Positions 17,118 through 27,057 of a stretch of DNA of 64,000 nucleotides are shown in pieces. Positions within the stretch are counted from its first letter, which is position 1. Every line of letters starts with the position of its first letter. This DNA is from an uncultured Methanobrevibacter sp. (GTDB lineage Archaea; Methanobacteriota; Methanobacteria; Methanobacteriales; Methanobacteriaceae): the NCBI RefSeq assembly GCF_937881195.1, contig NZ_CALGFC010000017.1, positions 1 through 64,000 on the forward strand, in the 5' to 3' direction. A program made the translations under genes and the position numbers. Under the pieces are notes generated by a model. It did not search any database. It was given only the letters and a program-made list of their open reading frames with translations, and was not told the origin of the DNA.

Positions 17118-17454
17118 TAAATAACTCCTATTTAATTAAGCAAATTAATAGTTATATTATTCTTTATTATATTATATATTTTTTTTATATATATTATAAA
17201 TATATTTTAAAATTTAATTAAATAAAATGATAAAAAATAAAAATAATAAAAAAAATACAATTAAAAATAGTAATAATAATAAAAATAATAAAAAATACAA
17301 TTAAAAATAGTAATAATAATAAAAATAATAAAAAATAGAATTAAAAATAATATAAAAATTAAATACAAAGAAAAAAAATCTAAACTTCAAAAAAGAAAAT
17401 AAAAAATTAAGGTGGATATTTAATAAAAAATAATAATTTAAATGTTTTTTATCA
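17118..17454. other. Intergenic region with 40-bp repeat
   Basis: The left part is plain A/T. From 17241 to 17350 there is a 40-bp tandem repeat. No gene is seen; T-rich runs on the minus strand after the ornithine cyclodeaminase gene may act as terminator. Confidence 0.5.
17241..17350. repeat. 40-bp tandem repeat, about 2.7 copies
   Basis: A 40-bp unit (with TACAATTAAAAATAG followed by TAATAATAAT) recurs from 17241, 17281 and 17321 with single-base changes only. It lies directly downstream of the ornithine cyclodeaminase gene. Confidence 0.85.
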
Positions 17455-18681
17455 CTACTTGTCCAATTCCCTATATAATGTTGGTAAAAATGCGCCAATA
17501 TCTGTTACAACACTTAAAACTTGTGCACTTCCCCTATCAGCTAATTTTGTTACTGTTGCAGGATTGATATCAACACATACACTCTTTACTCTTGATGGTA
17601 AAATATTTCCAGTAGCTATTGAATGCAACATAGTAGCTATCATAATAACCATGTCCACTTCTCTAGCATATTCTCTCATCAGCTCCTGAGCTTCAATTAC
17701 ATTTGTTATAACATCTGGAAGTGGACCATCATCACGTATAGATCCAGCTAATACAAATGGAACATCATTCTTAATACATTCATACATTATCCCACTTTTA
17801 AGAGTTCCATCATTAACCGCTTCTTTAATAGATCCTGAAGCATTAATTGTATTAATAGCCCTCATATGGTGAGTATGACCCCTACTTACAACTTCTCCTG
17901 TTTTTACACAAACTCCTAGAGAGGTTCCATAAAGAGCATTCTCAATATCATGAGTAGCTAATGCATTTCCTGCAAAAACAAAATCTATATATCCCTCTTT
18001 AATCATTTTAGCCATTAAATCCGCAGAACCAGTATGTACAATAGCAGGACCCCCAACTATAGCAATCTTTCCGCCTTTAGATTTAACTTCTTTAATCTCT
18101 GAAGCAATATTTTCAATAATACTCATTAATGGTTTTTCTGAAGAAACTTCACTATTCATAAATTCAAAAACACCTTGTTTACCTCTTGGACGTTCTGGAG
18201 GAGTTACACGTATTCCTTCTCTTCCCACAACAATTAAATCCCCTTTACATATTCTTCCAATTGGTTTACAAGAAGCTTTAGTATTATTGTTTTCATCTGA
18301 TTCAATAACAACCATACAATCCATTTCAATATTTTCAACAAGTAACCAATTCCCCTTATGAAGAACATGAGTAACATGGTTGGTAGTTGAATAAAAGTTC
18401 TCTGGAGCTACTTTATCCTTAGGAGAAGCAACTAAATCAACTTCTTCAATTGCTGAGATTGTAGCGCCAATTTCACTAAGTTCATCCAATATTTGATTTA
18501 AAAGAGAGGGAGAATCTGCTGAAACAATGATTTTAGCTCTACTTACATCAGACTTTCTTTTTCCAACATTAAGATCGATTATTTTAAAATCTCCCCCTTG
18601 ATCCATAATAATATCAAGAGTTTTTGGAAGAATTAAAGAATCGATAATATGTCCAAACAGTTCTATTTCTCTTTGATTCAT
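17455..18681 (-). CDS. Archaeal ornithine cyclodeaminase, LOR/SDH-type (TIGR00300)
   Basis: A 408-residue protein of the TIGR00300 family, related to the C-terminal LOR/SDH domain of bifunctional plant and cyanobacterial enzymes. A Methanococcus member of this family was shown to convert ornithine to proline and ammonia, so this is the likely route to proline here. Features are an N-terminal ACT-like segment (about 1-100), a conserved Asn-His-Val-Thr-His-Val-Leu motif, Gly-Gly-Pro-Ala-Ile-Val-His-Thr-Gly near 200, and a nucleotide-binding C-terminal half with Cys-Val-Asp-Ile-Asn-Pro. GGAG is well spaced from the ATG. It lies 77 bases downstream of the aRF1 gene. Confidence 0.87.
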   Translation of the reverse strand: MNQREIELFGHIIDSLILPKTLDIIMDQGGDFKIIDLNVGKRKSDVSRAKIIVSADSPSLLNQILDELSEIGATISAIEEVDLVASPKDKVAPENFYSTTNHVTHVLHKGNWLLVENIEMDCMVVIESDENNNTKASCKPIGRICKGDLIVVGREGIRVTPPERPRGKQGVFEFMNSEVSSEKPLMSIIENIASEIKEVKSKGGKIAIVGGPAIVHTGSADLMAKMIKEGYIDFVFAGNALATHDIENALYGTSLGVCVKTGEVVSRGHTHHMRAINTINASGSIKEAVNDGTLKSGIMYECIKNDVPFVLAGSIRDDGPLPDVITNVIEAQELMREYAREVDMVIMIATMLHSIATGNILPSRVKSVCVDINPATVTKLADRGSAQVLSVVTDIGAFLPTLYRELDK

Positions 18682-18758
18682 AAATAAATCTCCTTATTAA
18701 ATTATTAAATTAATATTAAGTTGCATTATGAAATAATTATTGAATTATATTTAATTTA

Positions 18759-19988
18759 TTATGTCCTATATCTTAGGATAGCACCTATCCCACCAAATGC
18801 TTTGAATAATTGCATTCCTTCTTCAGTTTCAGTAGAAATTATTTCAACATCAGAACCTAACTCTTCTGCCATTTCAACAAAATCATCGACAAGGTCTTTG
18901 ACTTCAGAAACCTTCATTTTTTCATTACAATTTTCACATATTAATTCTTCATCAGCTTTAGAGTTATTATAAGTTATTTGAACTTTATTTCCACAATTAA
19001 CACATTCCATAGTTGCCCTAGTCTTAATAAGATCTTCAGAAAGTAATAATATATCAACAGCTCCCATTTGAAGATTTTTCCTAACCTCTTTTTCACCATA
19101 AGAAGCTAAGCCATTATCATTTATTAATTCTTTAAGAAACTTCTGTACAAGTTGTTTTTCTTGCATAACATCCATTTCTTCTAAAATATCCATTGATTTA
19201 TCTATAACTTCCCTTATTCCAAATTCTCCAGTATAAGAAGTGTCAACAGTAGCTATAACTTTATTTTTAAGTTCATACTGAAGATAATCACCTTTAAGAA
19301 ATTCTTCTTTTGTATGGCCAGGACCTCCCAATATAATTCCTTTAAGGTCCTCAATTCCTAGAAATGCATCATTCATATGTTCCCCAATACGTTTTTTAAA
19401 TTCGTGAGCAGCTAAATCAATTAAACGATCAAACCTTCTTTGTGATTGACCTCCTGCTTTATGTTTTCCAGGAACTCCACTAGTTAAATGTTTCATTATA
19501 TCTACTCTTTTTCCTTTTAAAGTAGCTATTGTAGCTTCTTTTCTATCAATAACTGCTAATCCATATACTTCTTTAACATCCATCATATGTTGTAATGGTT
19601 CTAAGAAAAATTCAGAGTTACAATGGTAAGTATATGTTTGAATAGGTTCAGGAGGTTCGAAAACAAAAGTTTCCATCTTTTCAGTGCCTGGACCTCCTTT
19701 CGGAACCATACCCACAAAAAGAACCAATCCTTTTTCAGGAGGCTTTTTAAATAAACGAAGCCTTTGAACAATAACTTCTATAGCTGATTGAACATTTTTC
19801 TTTGTTTGTTTACTTTTAATATTAGCACTCTGACTTAACTCTTCACGCATATGTTTAGTAACATCACTAAGTTGACGATCCGGAGGTATATAAACTGATA
19901 CTAACTCAGTCCCTCTTCCTTTTTTTTCAGATAATTCTTTAAGAGTTCTTTTAAATTCATATAATTCTTTTGAAGATACTTCTGACAA
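18759..19988 (-). CDS. prf1: Peptide chain release factor aRF1
   Basis: The archaeal class-1 release factor, reading all three stop codons and releasing the peptide. With the proposed TTG start (409 residues) the Asn-Ile-Lys-Ser decoding motif is at 56-59, Gly-Gly-Gln at 179-181, and a C-terminal zinc-ribbon-like Cys-x2-Cys ... Cys-x2-Cys near 340-370. GGAG on the minus strand is 8 bases before TTG 19988; the GTG at 19997 overlaps the site and is too close. The resulting start Ser-Glu-Val-Ser-Ser-Lys-Glu-Leu fits the family. Probably co-transcribed with the downstream ornithine cyclodeaminase gene. Confidence 0.95.
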   Translation of the reverse strand: MSEVSSKELYEFKRTLKELSEKKGRGTELVSVYIPPDRQLSDVTKHMREELSQSANIKSKQTKKNVQSAIEVIVQRLRLFKKPPEKGLVLFVGMVPKGGPGTEKMETFVFEPPEPIQTYTYHCNSEFFLEPLQHMMDVKEVYGLAVIDRKEATIATLKGKRVDIMKHLTSGVPGKHKAGGQSQRRFDRLIDLAAHEFKKRIGEHMNDAFLGIEDLKGIILGGPGHTKEEFLKGDYLQYELKNKVIATVDTSYTGEFGIREVIDKSMDILEEMDVMQEKQLVQKFLKELINDNGLASYGEKEVRKNLQMGAVDILLLSEDLIKTRATMECVNCGNKVQITYNNSKADEELICENCNEKMKVSEVKDLVDDFVEMAEELGSDVEIISTETEEGMQLFKAFGGIGAILRYRT

Positions 19989-20798
19989 TATATTCACTCC
20001 ATGATTATGAAAATATGATAAAATTATAATAAATTTTTTAATAAATTATAATTAGTTATAAACAATAATATACAGTATAATCAACAATATGTAACGTAAT
20101 TAGTAATATACCATATAATAAAATATACATCCCTCAAATAAATAAGTAAAATGTATAGCTAATAAAAATATTAGTATAATAAAAGTCTAAATTTAAAATA
20201 CTGACATTAAGACAATAGAATGCTATTAATATTATTAAATTCAGCAATAGATTTATACCTTTTTATATTTATAAAAACTATAATATATAATTATAGCTAT
20301 AAACTTACTATAAATATCAGGATATAATTATAATCCATATTATAATAAAAAAATTAATCAATATACTAAAAAAAATTTAATAAATTAATAAAAAAGGAAA
20401 AAATTAAAATAATTTAAAAACTTATATCATAACCATTTTAAAAAAAAAAAATTAGTTTAATATTTATTTTCTCCCACTTTTTATTTATTTAATCATTCCT
20501 TTTCAATATTTTTAATCTTTATTTAAATAAAAATATATATTTTTCTTATTAATTAAAATATATATTTAAAGAAAATTCAGTGCAAATAAAGATTAATTTT
20601 CATTTTTTATTATAAAATTTATCAGATAAGGATAAATTTGTTATAAAATATAAAAAACTAGTAAAAAAACTTCTTGGATGAAAAATAAAAATAATTATCT
20701 AAAAAAATATAAGCTAAAAATAAAATTTTTTAAAATTTATAAAAAAACTAAAGATTAAAAAATAAAAATAGTAGAATTAATTGAATTTAAAGAATTGA
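19989..20798. other. Intergenic region, no gene seen
   Basis: About 800 bases of A/T-rich DNA. AAATATATATTTT near 20530 and AAAATATATATTT near 20556 are inverted and could form a hairpin, but both are also self-complementary A/T runs. GGGAG on the minus strand near 20475 has no start codon in range. Nothing else stands out. Confidence 0.5.
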
Positions 20799-21416
20799 TT
20801 ATCCTAACCTACTAACTTTTATTAATGATTCTACAGGAACACCTTCAATTTCAGAAATTCCAACTTTATCAATTAATACAGCCACTGCTATAGGCTCTGC
20901 TCCTTGATCAATTAATGCATTAATTACTTCTTTTACAGTTCTACCACTTGTTATAACATCATCAACAATTATAACTTTTTTGTCCTTAACTTGAGCAAAA
21001 TTTTGACTAATTGCTCCTTCTTGATCTTTTTCATCATCCTTCATATGTTTTATAGGATGGAATACAGATAATGAAGTTTCACAACCCTCTTCTGTTTCTA
21101 AAAAATCAGCCATCATTGTTGCAAAAGGTATCCCACTTACAGCAATACCTACAATAACATCAGCTTGACCATGATTTAATGTCATATCACTTAATGCCGC
21201 TGAAACATAGCGAAGTCTTGCAGAGCTTCCACCTAAACTATTCCAATTAATAGCAAAATCAACAGGAGCATCTGCAGGCTTTTCTTTTTCATCAAGCTTC
21301 TGCATAGTTAGCCATCTAGCTGTATCCATAGAAACATTTAATTCATCAGCTATTTCTCCAACTGTAAAGCCATGTTTTCTGAGTTCATGAGATTTTTTTA
21401 TTAAATCTTGTTTCAT
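20799..21416 (-). CDS. HTH plus phosphoribosyltransferase protein, GfcR/PyrE-like regulator
   Basis: A 205-residue archaeal protein with an N-terminal helix-turn-helix (about residues 8-35, Gly-Phe-Thr-Val-Gly-Glu-Ile-Ala-Asp-Glu-Leu) and a type-I phosphoribosyltransferase domain with the PRPP loop Val-Asp-Asp-Val-Ile-Thr-Ser-Gly-Arg-Thr near 158-167. It is often named orotate phosphoribosyltransferase-like; a halophile member (GfcR) controls sugar catabolic genes. Regulation by PRPP or nucleotide levels is the likely theme. GGTG before ATG 21416 decides the start; a GTG at 21443 lacks a ribosome-binding site. It stands alone on the minus strand. Confidence 0.88.
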   Translation of the reverse strand: MKQDLIKKSHELRKHGFTVGEIADELNVSMDTARWLTMQKLDEKEKPADAPVDFAINWNSLGGSSARLRYVSAALSDMTLNHGQADVIVGIAVSGIPFATMMADFLETEEGCETSLSVFHPIKHMKDDEKDQEGAISQNFAQVKDKKVIIVDDVITSGRTVKEVINALIDQGAEPIAVAVLIDKVGISEIEGVPVESLIKVSRLG

Positions 21417-21696
21417 TTTTACACCAATTGAAAATAGTTCCACATTTTTTAATTAGGATTAATTATAATCTTTTATTTATAGACAATATAATGTTTAATT
21501 AAGATATTATTAATATATCTTTTTAATAAGATAATATATTTTTTACTAAAATAATTTTAATTATTATTATATAAATTAATTAAAATAATATTTACTAAAA
21601 AAATATTAATTATCAATATATAAATTAATTAAAATAATATTTACTATAAATAATTTATCTTATTAATATATTGCTAATTGGTTAAATAATAAAAAT

Positions 21697-22656
21697 TTAA
21701 TCATCTAACTCGTCTAATTTTATAGGTAATTGTTCTTTAGAAGATTTATTAGCAGCTAAAACCATTTTAAGTGCATTTAAACCATCTTCACCAGTGATTT
21801 CTAATTCAACATCATTGACAATAGAATTTAAAAATGAAGATATTTCATATTTTAATGGTTCTTCCCTTTGAATTTCTACTTTTTGTGCGAATTTTCCTGC
21901 TACATCTACACTTTGATCAATATAATCAATAGAAATTATACCATCAGTACCAGTGACCTCCAATGCTCTTCTTTTATATGGAGTTAACCAATTAACTTCT
22001 AAAATACCAGTAATCCCATTAGCAAATTTAGTCATTATTTCTGCATGATCTTCATATTCACATTTTTCTAGAATACTACCCATTGTTGCATAAACTTGAG
22101 TTACATCATCATCAAATAAGTAATACATAACATCCAAATCATGAATAGCTAAATCAATAGCTACCCCAACATCTTTAATCCTTGGGGGGAAGGGACCTAC
22201 CCTTTTAGCAGATGCAGAAACTACATCCCCAATAATATCCATCTCAATGAGTTCTTTTGCTTTTTGAACTGCAGGGTTAAACCTTTCAACATGTCCAGTA
22301 CTTAATTTAACACCTTTTTCTTTAGCAGCTTCAATCATTCCTTCAGCTTCTTTTAATGTGAATGCTATTGGTTTTTCAACTAAGACATGTTTACCATTTT
22401 CTATTGCAGCCATAACAACATTATAATGATGAGTAGTTGGGACACAAACACTTACAGCTTCAATTTCAGGATTTTTTAATAAATCTAAATACTCCGTATA
22501 TCCTTTAGTATCATATTTTTTAGATACTTTAGCTAAAGTATTTTCACTTACATCAGAAACTCCTACGAGATTCGCATTATCCAACCTATAATAAACACGA
22601 GCATGGTTATAACCCATTGCTCCAACCCCAATAACTCCTACATTAACACTCTTCAC
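21697..22656 (-). CDS. Gfo/Idh/MocA family NAD(P)-dependent dehydrogenase
   Basis: A 319-residue sugar or polyol dehydrogenase. The N-terminal Rossmann fold has Gly-Val-Ile-Gly-Val-Gly-Ala-Met-Gly near residues 8-16, Glu-Lys-Pro near 94-96 with the catalytic Lys, and a GFO_IDH C-terminal domain with Asp-Leu-Ala-Ile-His-Asp-Leu-Asp (about 168-175) supplying the catalytic His. Family members in methanogens make 3-keto or acetamido sugars for surface glycans; the exact substrate is not readable. The start is GTG, with GGAGG eight bases upstream. Confidence 0.88.
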   Translation of the reverse strand: MKSVNVGVIGVGAMGYNHARVYYRLDNANLVGVSDVSENTLAKVSKKYDTKGYTEYLDLLKNPEIEAVSVCVPTTHHYNVVMAAIENGKHVLVEKPIAFTLKEAEGMIEAAKEKGVKLSTGHVERFNPAVQKAKELIEMDIIGDVVSASAKRVGPFPPRIKDVGVAIDLAIHDLDVMYYLFDDDVTQVYATMGSILEKCEYEDHAEIMTKFANGITGILEVNWLTPYKRRALEVTGTDGIISIDYIDQSVDVAGKFAQKVEIQREEPLKYEISSFLNSIVNDVELEITGEDGLNALKMVLAANKSSKEQLPIKLDELDD

Positions 22657-23235
22657 AACTAATCCTCCATATTGAAAGTTAATTAGTAATCATTATAATC
22701 TATTAATAAATCATTATAAATTTAAATTTGTAATTTTTTAATATTTAAAGTTATGAATTCTTGATAAACCTAAATTTATAATTTTTAATATGTATAATGT
22801 CAAAAATATTATACTAAAAATGCCATTATTTAATTAAAATCCTATTTATATTGTTATACCTCTAAAAATCCTATTTAGATTGATATATTTATAAAACAAT
22901 GTGATAAATAAGGACAATATATTAATATGAAATATTAAATCAATATAATAAATAATAGCTTCAAAATAATAATATTTAATCTAAAATTAATAAAATAATC
23001 ATTATTAACATAAAAATATTAAATTATATACACATAATATTAATTTCAGACCATATATTTTGATAATTTACTATTATAATCTAATATTATAATCCAAATA
23101 TTATAATTATAACTTATACTTGATGACATATAAACTTAATCTTAAGTAAAAAATTTTCTATTCAAATAATAAATAAACCATTATAAAACTTATTTCTAAA
23201 CTCAAACAAATATTTAAACTCAAATAAGCATTTCA
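22657..23235. other. Intergenic region, no gene seen
   Basis: A/T-rich DNA between hemC and the dehydrogenase. AAATTTAAATTTGTAATTTTT-like segments recur loosely near 22716 and 22770. No ribosome-binding site with an open frame is found. Confidence 0.45.
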
Positions 23236-24105
23236 TTAAATAAATTCTTTCATATCATTAGCAAGTTTTTTAGCCAAATCTTCAGCTTCACCAATAGAAG
23301 CTTTTAGTTCAGATTGGTTGAGTATTTCTCCTTTTTGAGTCAATAAAATAGAATATAAACATAATTCTTCCCCATTAACCCTAGCTATTGATCCCAATGG
23401 CCATTGACAACCAATTCCTAATTCTTCAAGAACTGTTTTTTCTGCCAAGACTTCTTGCTCCGAAACATGATCATTTAATTTCCTTATAGTATCTTTAACT
23501 GGAGAATCTTTTCTTGTTATTACAGCTAAAGCTCCCTGACCTGCTGCAGGAGTTAAATATCTAAGAGAAAACCTACTTTTAATATATTTTGTAAGTCCTA
23601 ATCTATTTAATCCAGCTTCAGCCATTATAGTAGCATCTACTTCCCCATTTAAAACTTTTTCAACACGAGTACCAATATTACCCCTTATAGGATTTAATTC
23701 TAGACCTTTTTCATACATATTACAAAAAGCTTCTCTTCTTAGACTACTAGTTCCCAAAGTTGAACCTTTTTTAAGTTCTTCCCAAGAGTAATTTGATACT
23801 AAAACTTCATTTGGAGATTCTCTAACTGGAACCGCAGCTATTTCAAGATCTTCATCAAGTTCTGTCGGAACATCTTTTAAACTATGAACTGCAAAATCTA
23901 CTTCCTCTTCTAAAACAGCCCTATCTAATTCTTTTGTAAAAAGTCCTTTAGAATCCATATTATAAAGTTGAGAAGTAGTTATCTTATCTCCAGTAGTTTT
24001 AATAATTTTAGTTTCAACTTCATTATTTGTTAAATCAAACAAACATTTTCTAATATAATTTGTCTGTGTTAAAGCAAGTTCACTTCCTCTAGTTCCAACA
24101 ATCAA
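23236..24105 (-). CDS. hemC: Hydroxymethylbilane synthase (porphobilinogen deaminase)
   Basis: A 289-residue HemC that joins four porphobilinogen units into the linear tetrapyrrole used for F430, cobamides and siroheme. It starts Gly-Thr-Arg-Gly-Ser-x-Leu-Ala, has His-Ser-Leu-Lys-Asp near 74-78, Leu-Gly-Thr-Ser-Ser-Leu-Arg-Arg near 117-124, and the cofactor-binding Cys233 in Gly-Ile-Gly-Cys-Gln. The Cys context has Trp-Pro-Leu instead of the more common Val-Pro-Ile. The start is TTG, with GGGG eight to eleven bases upstream; the frame has no standard start nearer that site. Confidence 0.95.
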   Translation of the reverse strand: MIVGTRGSELALTQTNYIRKCLFDLTNNEVETKIIKTTGDKITTSQLYNMDSKGLFTKELDRAVLEEEVDFAVHSLKDVPTELDEDLEIAAVPVRESPNEVLVSNYSWEELKKGSTLGTSSLRREAFCNMYEKGLELNPIRGNIGTRVEKVLNGEVDATIMAEAGLNRLGLTKYIKSRFSLRYLTPAAGQGALAVITRKDSPVKDTIRKLNDHVSEQEVLAEKTVLEELGIGCQWPLGSIARVNGEELCLYSILLTQKGEILNQSELKASIGEAEDLAKKLANDMKEFI

Positions 24106-24427
24106 TAAATCAACCCCAATTCTAATAAAGAATTGTATTTAAATAAATAGTTATTTAATAAATAATAAAAACACTTTGTGTTTTAAAATATATAAAAATA
24201 AAAGATTTTATAATGAATATATATTTTATACGGATATAAATTTTTTCATTATACATATTATTATAAATTATAAGTATTATTAAAATAAATTAAAAAAGAT
24301 GAAAAATAGAAATTAAAAATAATAAATGTAAAAAGATACTAAAAATAAAAATATTAATAATAATAAAAATATTAATAATAATAAAAATATTAATAATAAT
24401 CCAAAATTAAAGTTAAAAATTGAATTT
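24106..24427. other. Intergenic region with 18-bp repeat
   Basis: A/T-rich spacer between copB and hemC, both leftward. It holds the hemC promoter region at its left end and a three-copy 18-bp repeat at 24347-24400. Confidence 0.5.
24347..24400. repeat. 18-bp tandem repeat, three perfect copies
   Basis: AAAAATATTAATAATAAT occurs three times in a row (24347, 24365, 24383), just downstream of the copper ATPase gene. Confidence 0.9.
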
Positions 24428-26704
24428 TTAGGACTTATTAACATCTTTTAATAGCATTGCATTAATAGCAACAAGAACAGTACTTAAAGACATCAAAATT
24501 GCCCCAATAAGTGGATTAAGCATGAACCCAAATGGTGCTAATACTCCTGCAGCCAATGGCAATGCTATTATATTATAACCTGCACCCCAAACAAGGTTTT
24601 GATTCATTTTACTTGTTGTTTTAATACCAAGATCTAAAAATTTAATTATATCTTGAGGATTACTCTTTACTAATATAACATCAGCAGAATCAATAGCTAC
24701 ATCAGTTCCAGACCCTATAGCTACTCCAATATCTGCTGCTGCAAGACTTGGTGCATCATTTACTCCATCACCAATCATCATTACAGCATCTCCAGAATTT
24801 TGATACTTTCTAACTATTTTCTCTTTATCTTCTGGGAGAAGTTTTCCAAAAACATTGTTAATTCCTAATCTTTGAGCAACCAAATTTGCTGTTTGTTTAT
24901 TATCCCCAGTAAGCATAATCGGAGTAATATTTCTTTTTTTAAGAGAATCAATCATTTTTTTAGATTCTAATTTAATTTCATCTCCTTGAGAAATAAAACC
25001 CAATAGTTCATCATTTTTATTTAGTAAATAGCTAATAGAATTACCTTTTTCTGCAAGTTTTTCAAAAGTTGATTTATCATGAAAGATATCTTTTCTATCT
25101 AAATAAGCCTCAGATACTATCCTAAATTTTTCCCCATTAATATTACCACTTAATCCAATTCCTGTTTCTTGATGAGTATCTAATGCTTTTTCGTAATTTA
25201 AATTCATTTCTTTTGCTTTTGATAAAATACCAATAGCTAATGGATGATTAGATCCATTTTCTAATCCTGCAGATATTTCTAAAATATTTTGATTAGTAAA
25301 ACCATCATTTAAACTTTTATAGTTAGTTACTTTAAAATTTCCCTCAGTTAATGTTCCAGTTTTATCCATCAAAGCATATCTCAATTTTTTTATTTGTTCA
25401 AATGAAGTCCTATTCCTAAATATAAGTCCATTATTGGCACCAATAGAAGTACTTCTAGCCACAACTAGAGGTATAGCTAACCCCAATGCATGAGGACAAG
25501 CAATAACAAGAACAGTCACGGCTACAGAAAATGCAATGCTTATGTTTTCTACATAATACCAAGAAACAAAAGAAATTATCCCTAATATAATAGCTACATA
25601 AAATAGCGTTCTTGCAATAATATCTGCCATAGTCTCTCTTTTTGATTGTTCTTTTTGAGCTTTAGAAACTAAATTTTGTACCTGAGACAGATAACTTTTT
25701 TTACCAGTCCCAGTTATTTTTACTTGTATATTTCCTTCCCCATTAACTGAACCCCCAATAACACCATTGTTAACATTTTTTGTTATTCTTTTAGACTCTC
25801 CAGTTACCATAGATTCATTAATGCTAGTTTTTCCATGTATTATAATTCCATCTGCAGGAATTTTTTCTCCTGCCCTTATTTCAACAATATCTTTTTCATT
25901 TAATTTTGAAACATCTATATCAATTATATTTCCATTTTCAATTTTATGTGCCTTTTTTGGAAGCAATTTAGCTAGTTTATCAATTGCAGAACTTGCACTC
26001 ATTATTGAATTCATTTCTATTATATGGCCCAATAACATTATATCTATTAATGTAGCTAATTCCCAGAAAAAATCAGAAACCATTGGATATATATGGAATA
26101 TGTTATTTGCAAAAACAGAATATAAACTATAAAAATAGGCAACTGTAATTCCCATGAAAATTAAAGTCATCATTGCCGGTTTTTTATCTTTTAATTCCTT
26201 TTTTGAACCATTATAAAATGGACTTCCGCCATAAAAATAGATTATAGTCCCAATTAATAAAACTATCCAATATGAACCAAAGAAACTAATTTGAAATGGC
26301 ATTTCCATTCCCATCATAGGAGATAAAATTATAATAGGAATAGTTAAAATCAAAGAAGTCCAAAATTTTTTTTTGAGATCTTTCATATCCATCATACCAT
26401 TTGAATCATGACTCATGAATTCATGACTCATTTCATCCATTTCTTCATGATGCATATGTTCATGGTTACTATTAAACTCCTTTGAATCTATATTATCACT
26501 AATATCATTTTTTATATTACTATTTTCCTTATGATTCCCATTATGAAAACTATCATTCATATTCCTATCAGTTGATTCTCTATGATGATTTCTGTTTCTT
26601 TTATCATAAACAATAGCTTTTTTGTGGTTATTTTTTATTTCCATTTCATCTTCATCCACCTCATGATGAAAAATATTTTTTTTATGGTCTTTTTTCTTAT
26701 CCAT
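24428..26704 (-). CDS. copB: CopB-type heavy-metal P1B ATPase
   Basis: A 758-residue copper or silver exporting P-type ATPase. The first 105 residues are soluble and rich in His, Asp and Met, a metal-binding region instead of the usual HMA domains. The core has Thr-Gly-Glu-Ser at 301-304, the transmembrane metal motif Cys-Pro-His at 403-405 (CPH class, typical of CopB), the phosphorylation motif Asp-Lys-Thr-Gly-Thr at 447-451, and the hinge Gly-Asp-Gly-Val-Asn-Asp-Ala-Pro. About eight membrane helices are visible. GGGG lies seven bases before the ATG. No copper regulator or chaperone adjoins it. Confidence 0.92.
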   Translation of the reverse strand: MDKKKDHKKNIFHHEVDEDEMEIKNNHKKAIVYDKRNRNHHRESTDRNMNDSFHNGNHKENSNIKNDISDNIDSKEFNSNHEHMHHEEMDEMSHEFMSHDSNGMMDMKDLKKKFWTSLILTIPIIILSPMMGMEMPFQISFFGSYWIVLLIGTIIYFYGGSPFYNGSKKELKDKKPAMMTLIFMGITVAYFYSLYSVFANNIFHIYPMVSDFFWELATLIDIMLLGHIIEMNSIMSASSAIDKLAKLLPKKAHKIENGNIIDIDVSKLNEKDIVEIRAGEKIPADGIIIHGKTSINESMVTGESKRITKNVNNGVIGGSVNGEGNIQVKITGTGKKSYLSQVQNLVSKAQKEQSKRETMADIIARTLFYVAIILGIISFVSWYYVENISIAFSVAVTVLVIACPHALGLAIPLVVARSTSIGANNGLIFRNRTSFEQIKKLRYALMDKTGTLTEGNFKVTNYKSLNDGFTNQNILEISAGLENGSNHPLAIGILSKAKEMNLNYEKALDTHQETGIGLSGNINGEKFRIVSEAYLDRKDIFHDKSTFEKLAEKGNSISYLLNKNDELLGFISQGDEIKLESKKMIDSLKKRNITPIMLTGDNKQTANLVAQRLGINNVFGKLLPEDKEKIVRKYQNSGDAVMMIGDGVNDAPSLAAADIGVAIGSGTDVAIDSADVILVKSNPQDIIKFLDLGIKTTSKMNQNLVWGAGYNIIALPLAAGVLAPFGFMLNPLIGAILMSLSTVLVAINAMLLKDVNKS

Positions 26705-27057
26705 AAAATACCCCGTAAATTACTATATACAAATTTTAAAATTAATATACAAGTTTAAAAAAATTTGACTTTTTATTGTATAATATTATTTTATAATATG
26801 TATTTAAAAAGTAATATAATTTATTAGAAATTAACATGATTTTTGATTTCATTATTGTGAAATTTTTAAATTGCAATAAATAATTATGGATTATTTTAGA
26901 TAGGATATAATTAATATAAAATATTCACTAATAGTAAATAGCCTATTTAACATGAAAAATCCATTTAAAAATTAGAAATTAGAAATATAATTTAAATCTT
27001 AGAAAAAATATACAAATTTAGAAATATAAAAATTTAAATATTATACAAACTTAAATA
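26705..27057. other. Promoter region of copB
   Basis: A/T-rich spacer upstream of copB and downstream of cfbE. On the minus strand the octamer TTGTATAT occurs twice within 35 bases of each other, about 30-65 bases before the copB start; these may be the promoter or a regulator site. No gene is seen. Confidence 0.4.

Noticed and set aside
20475..20600. GGGAG on the minus strand and A/T inverted repeats as a possible gene start
   Set aside because: No start codon lies within range of GGGAG, and the inverted repeats are A/T-only, self-complementary runs.
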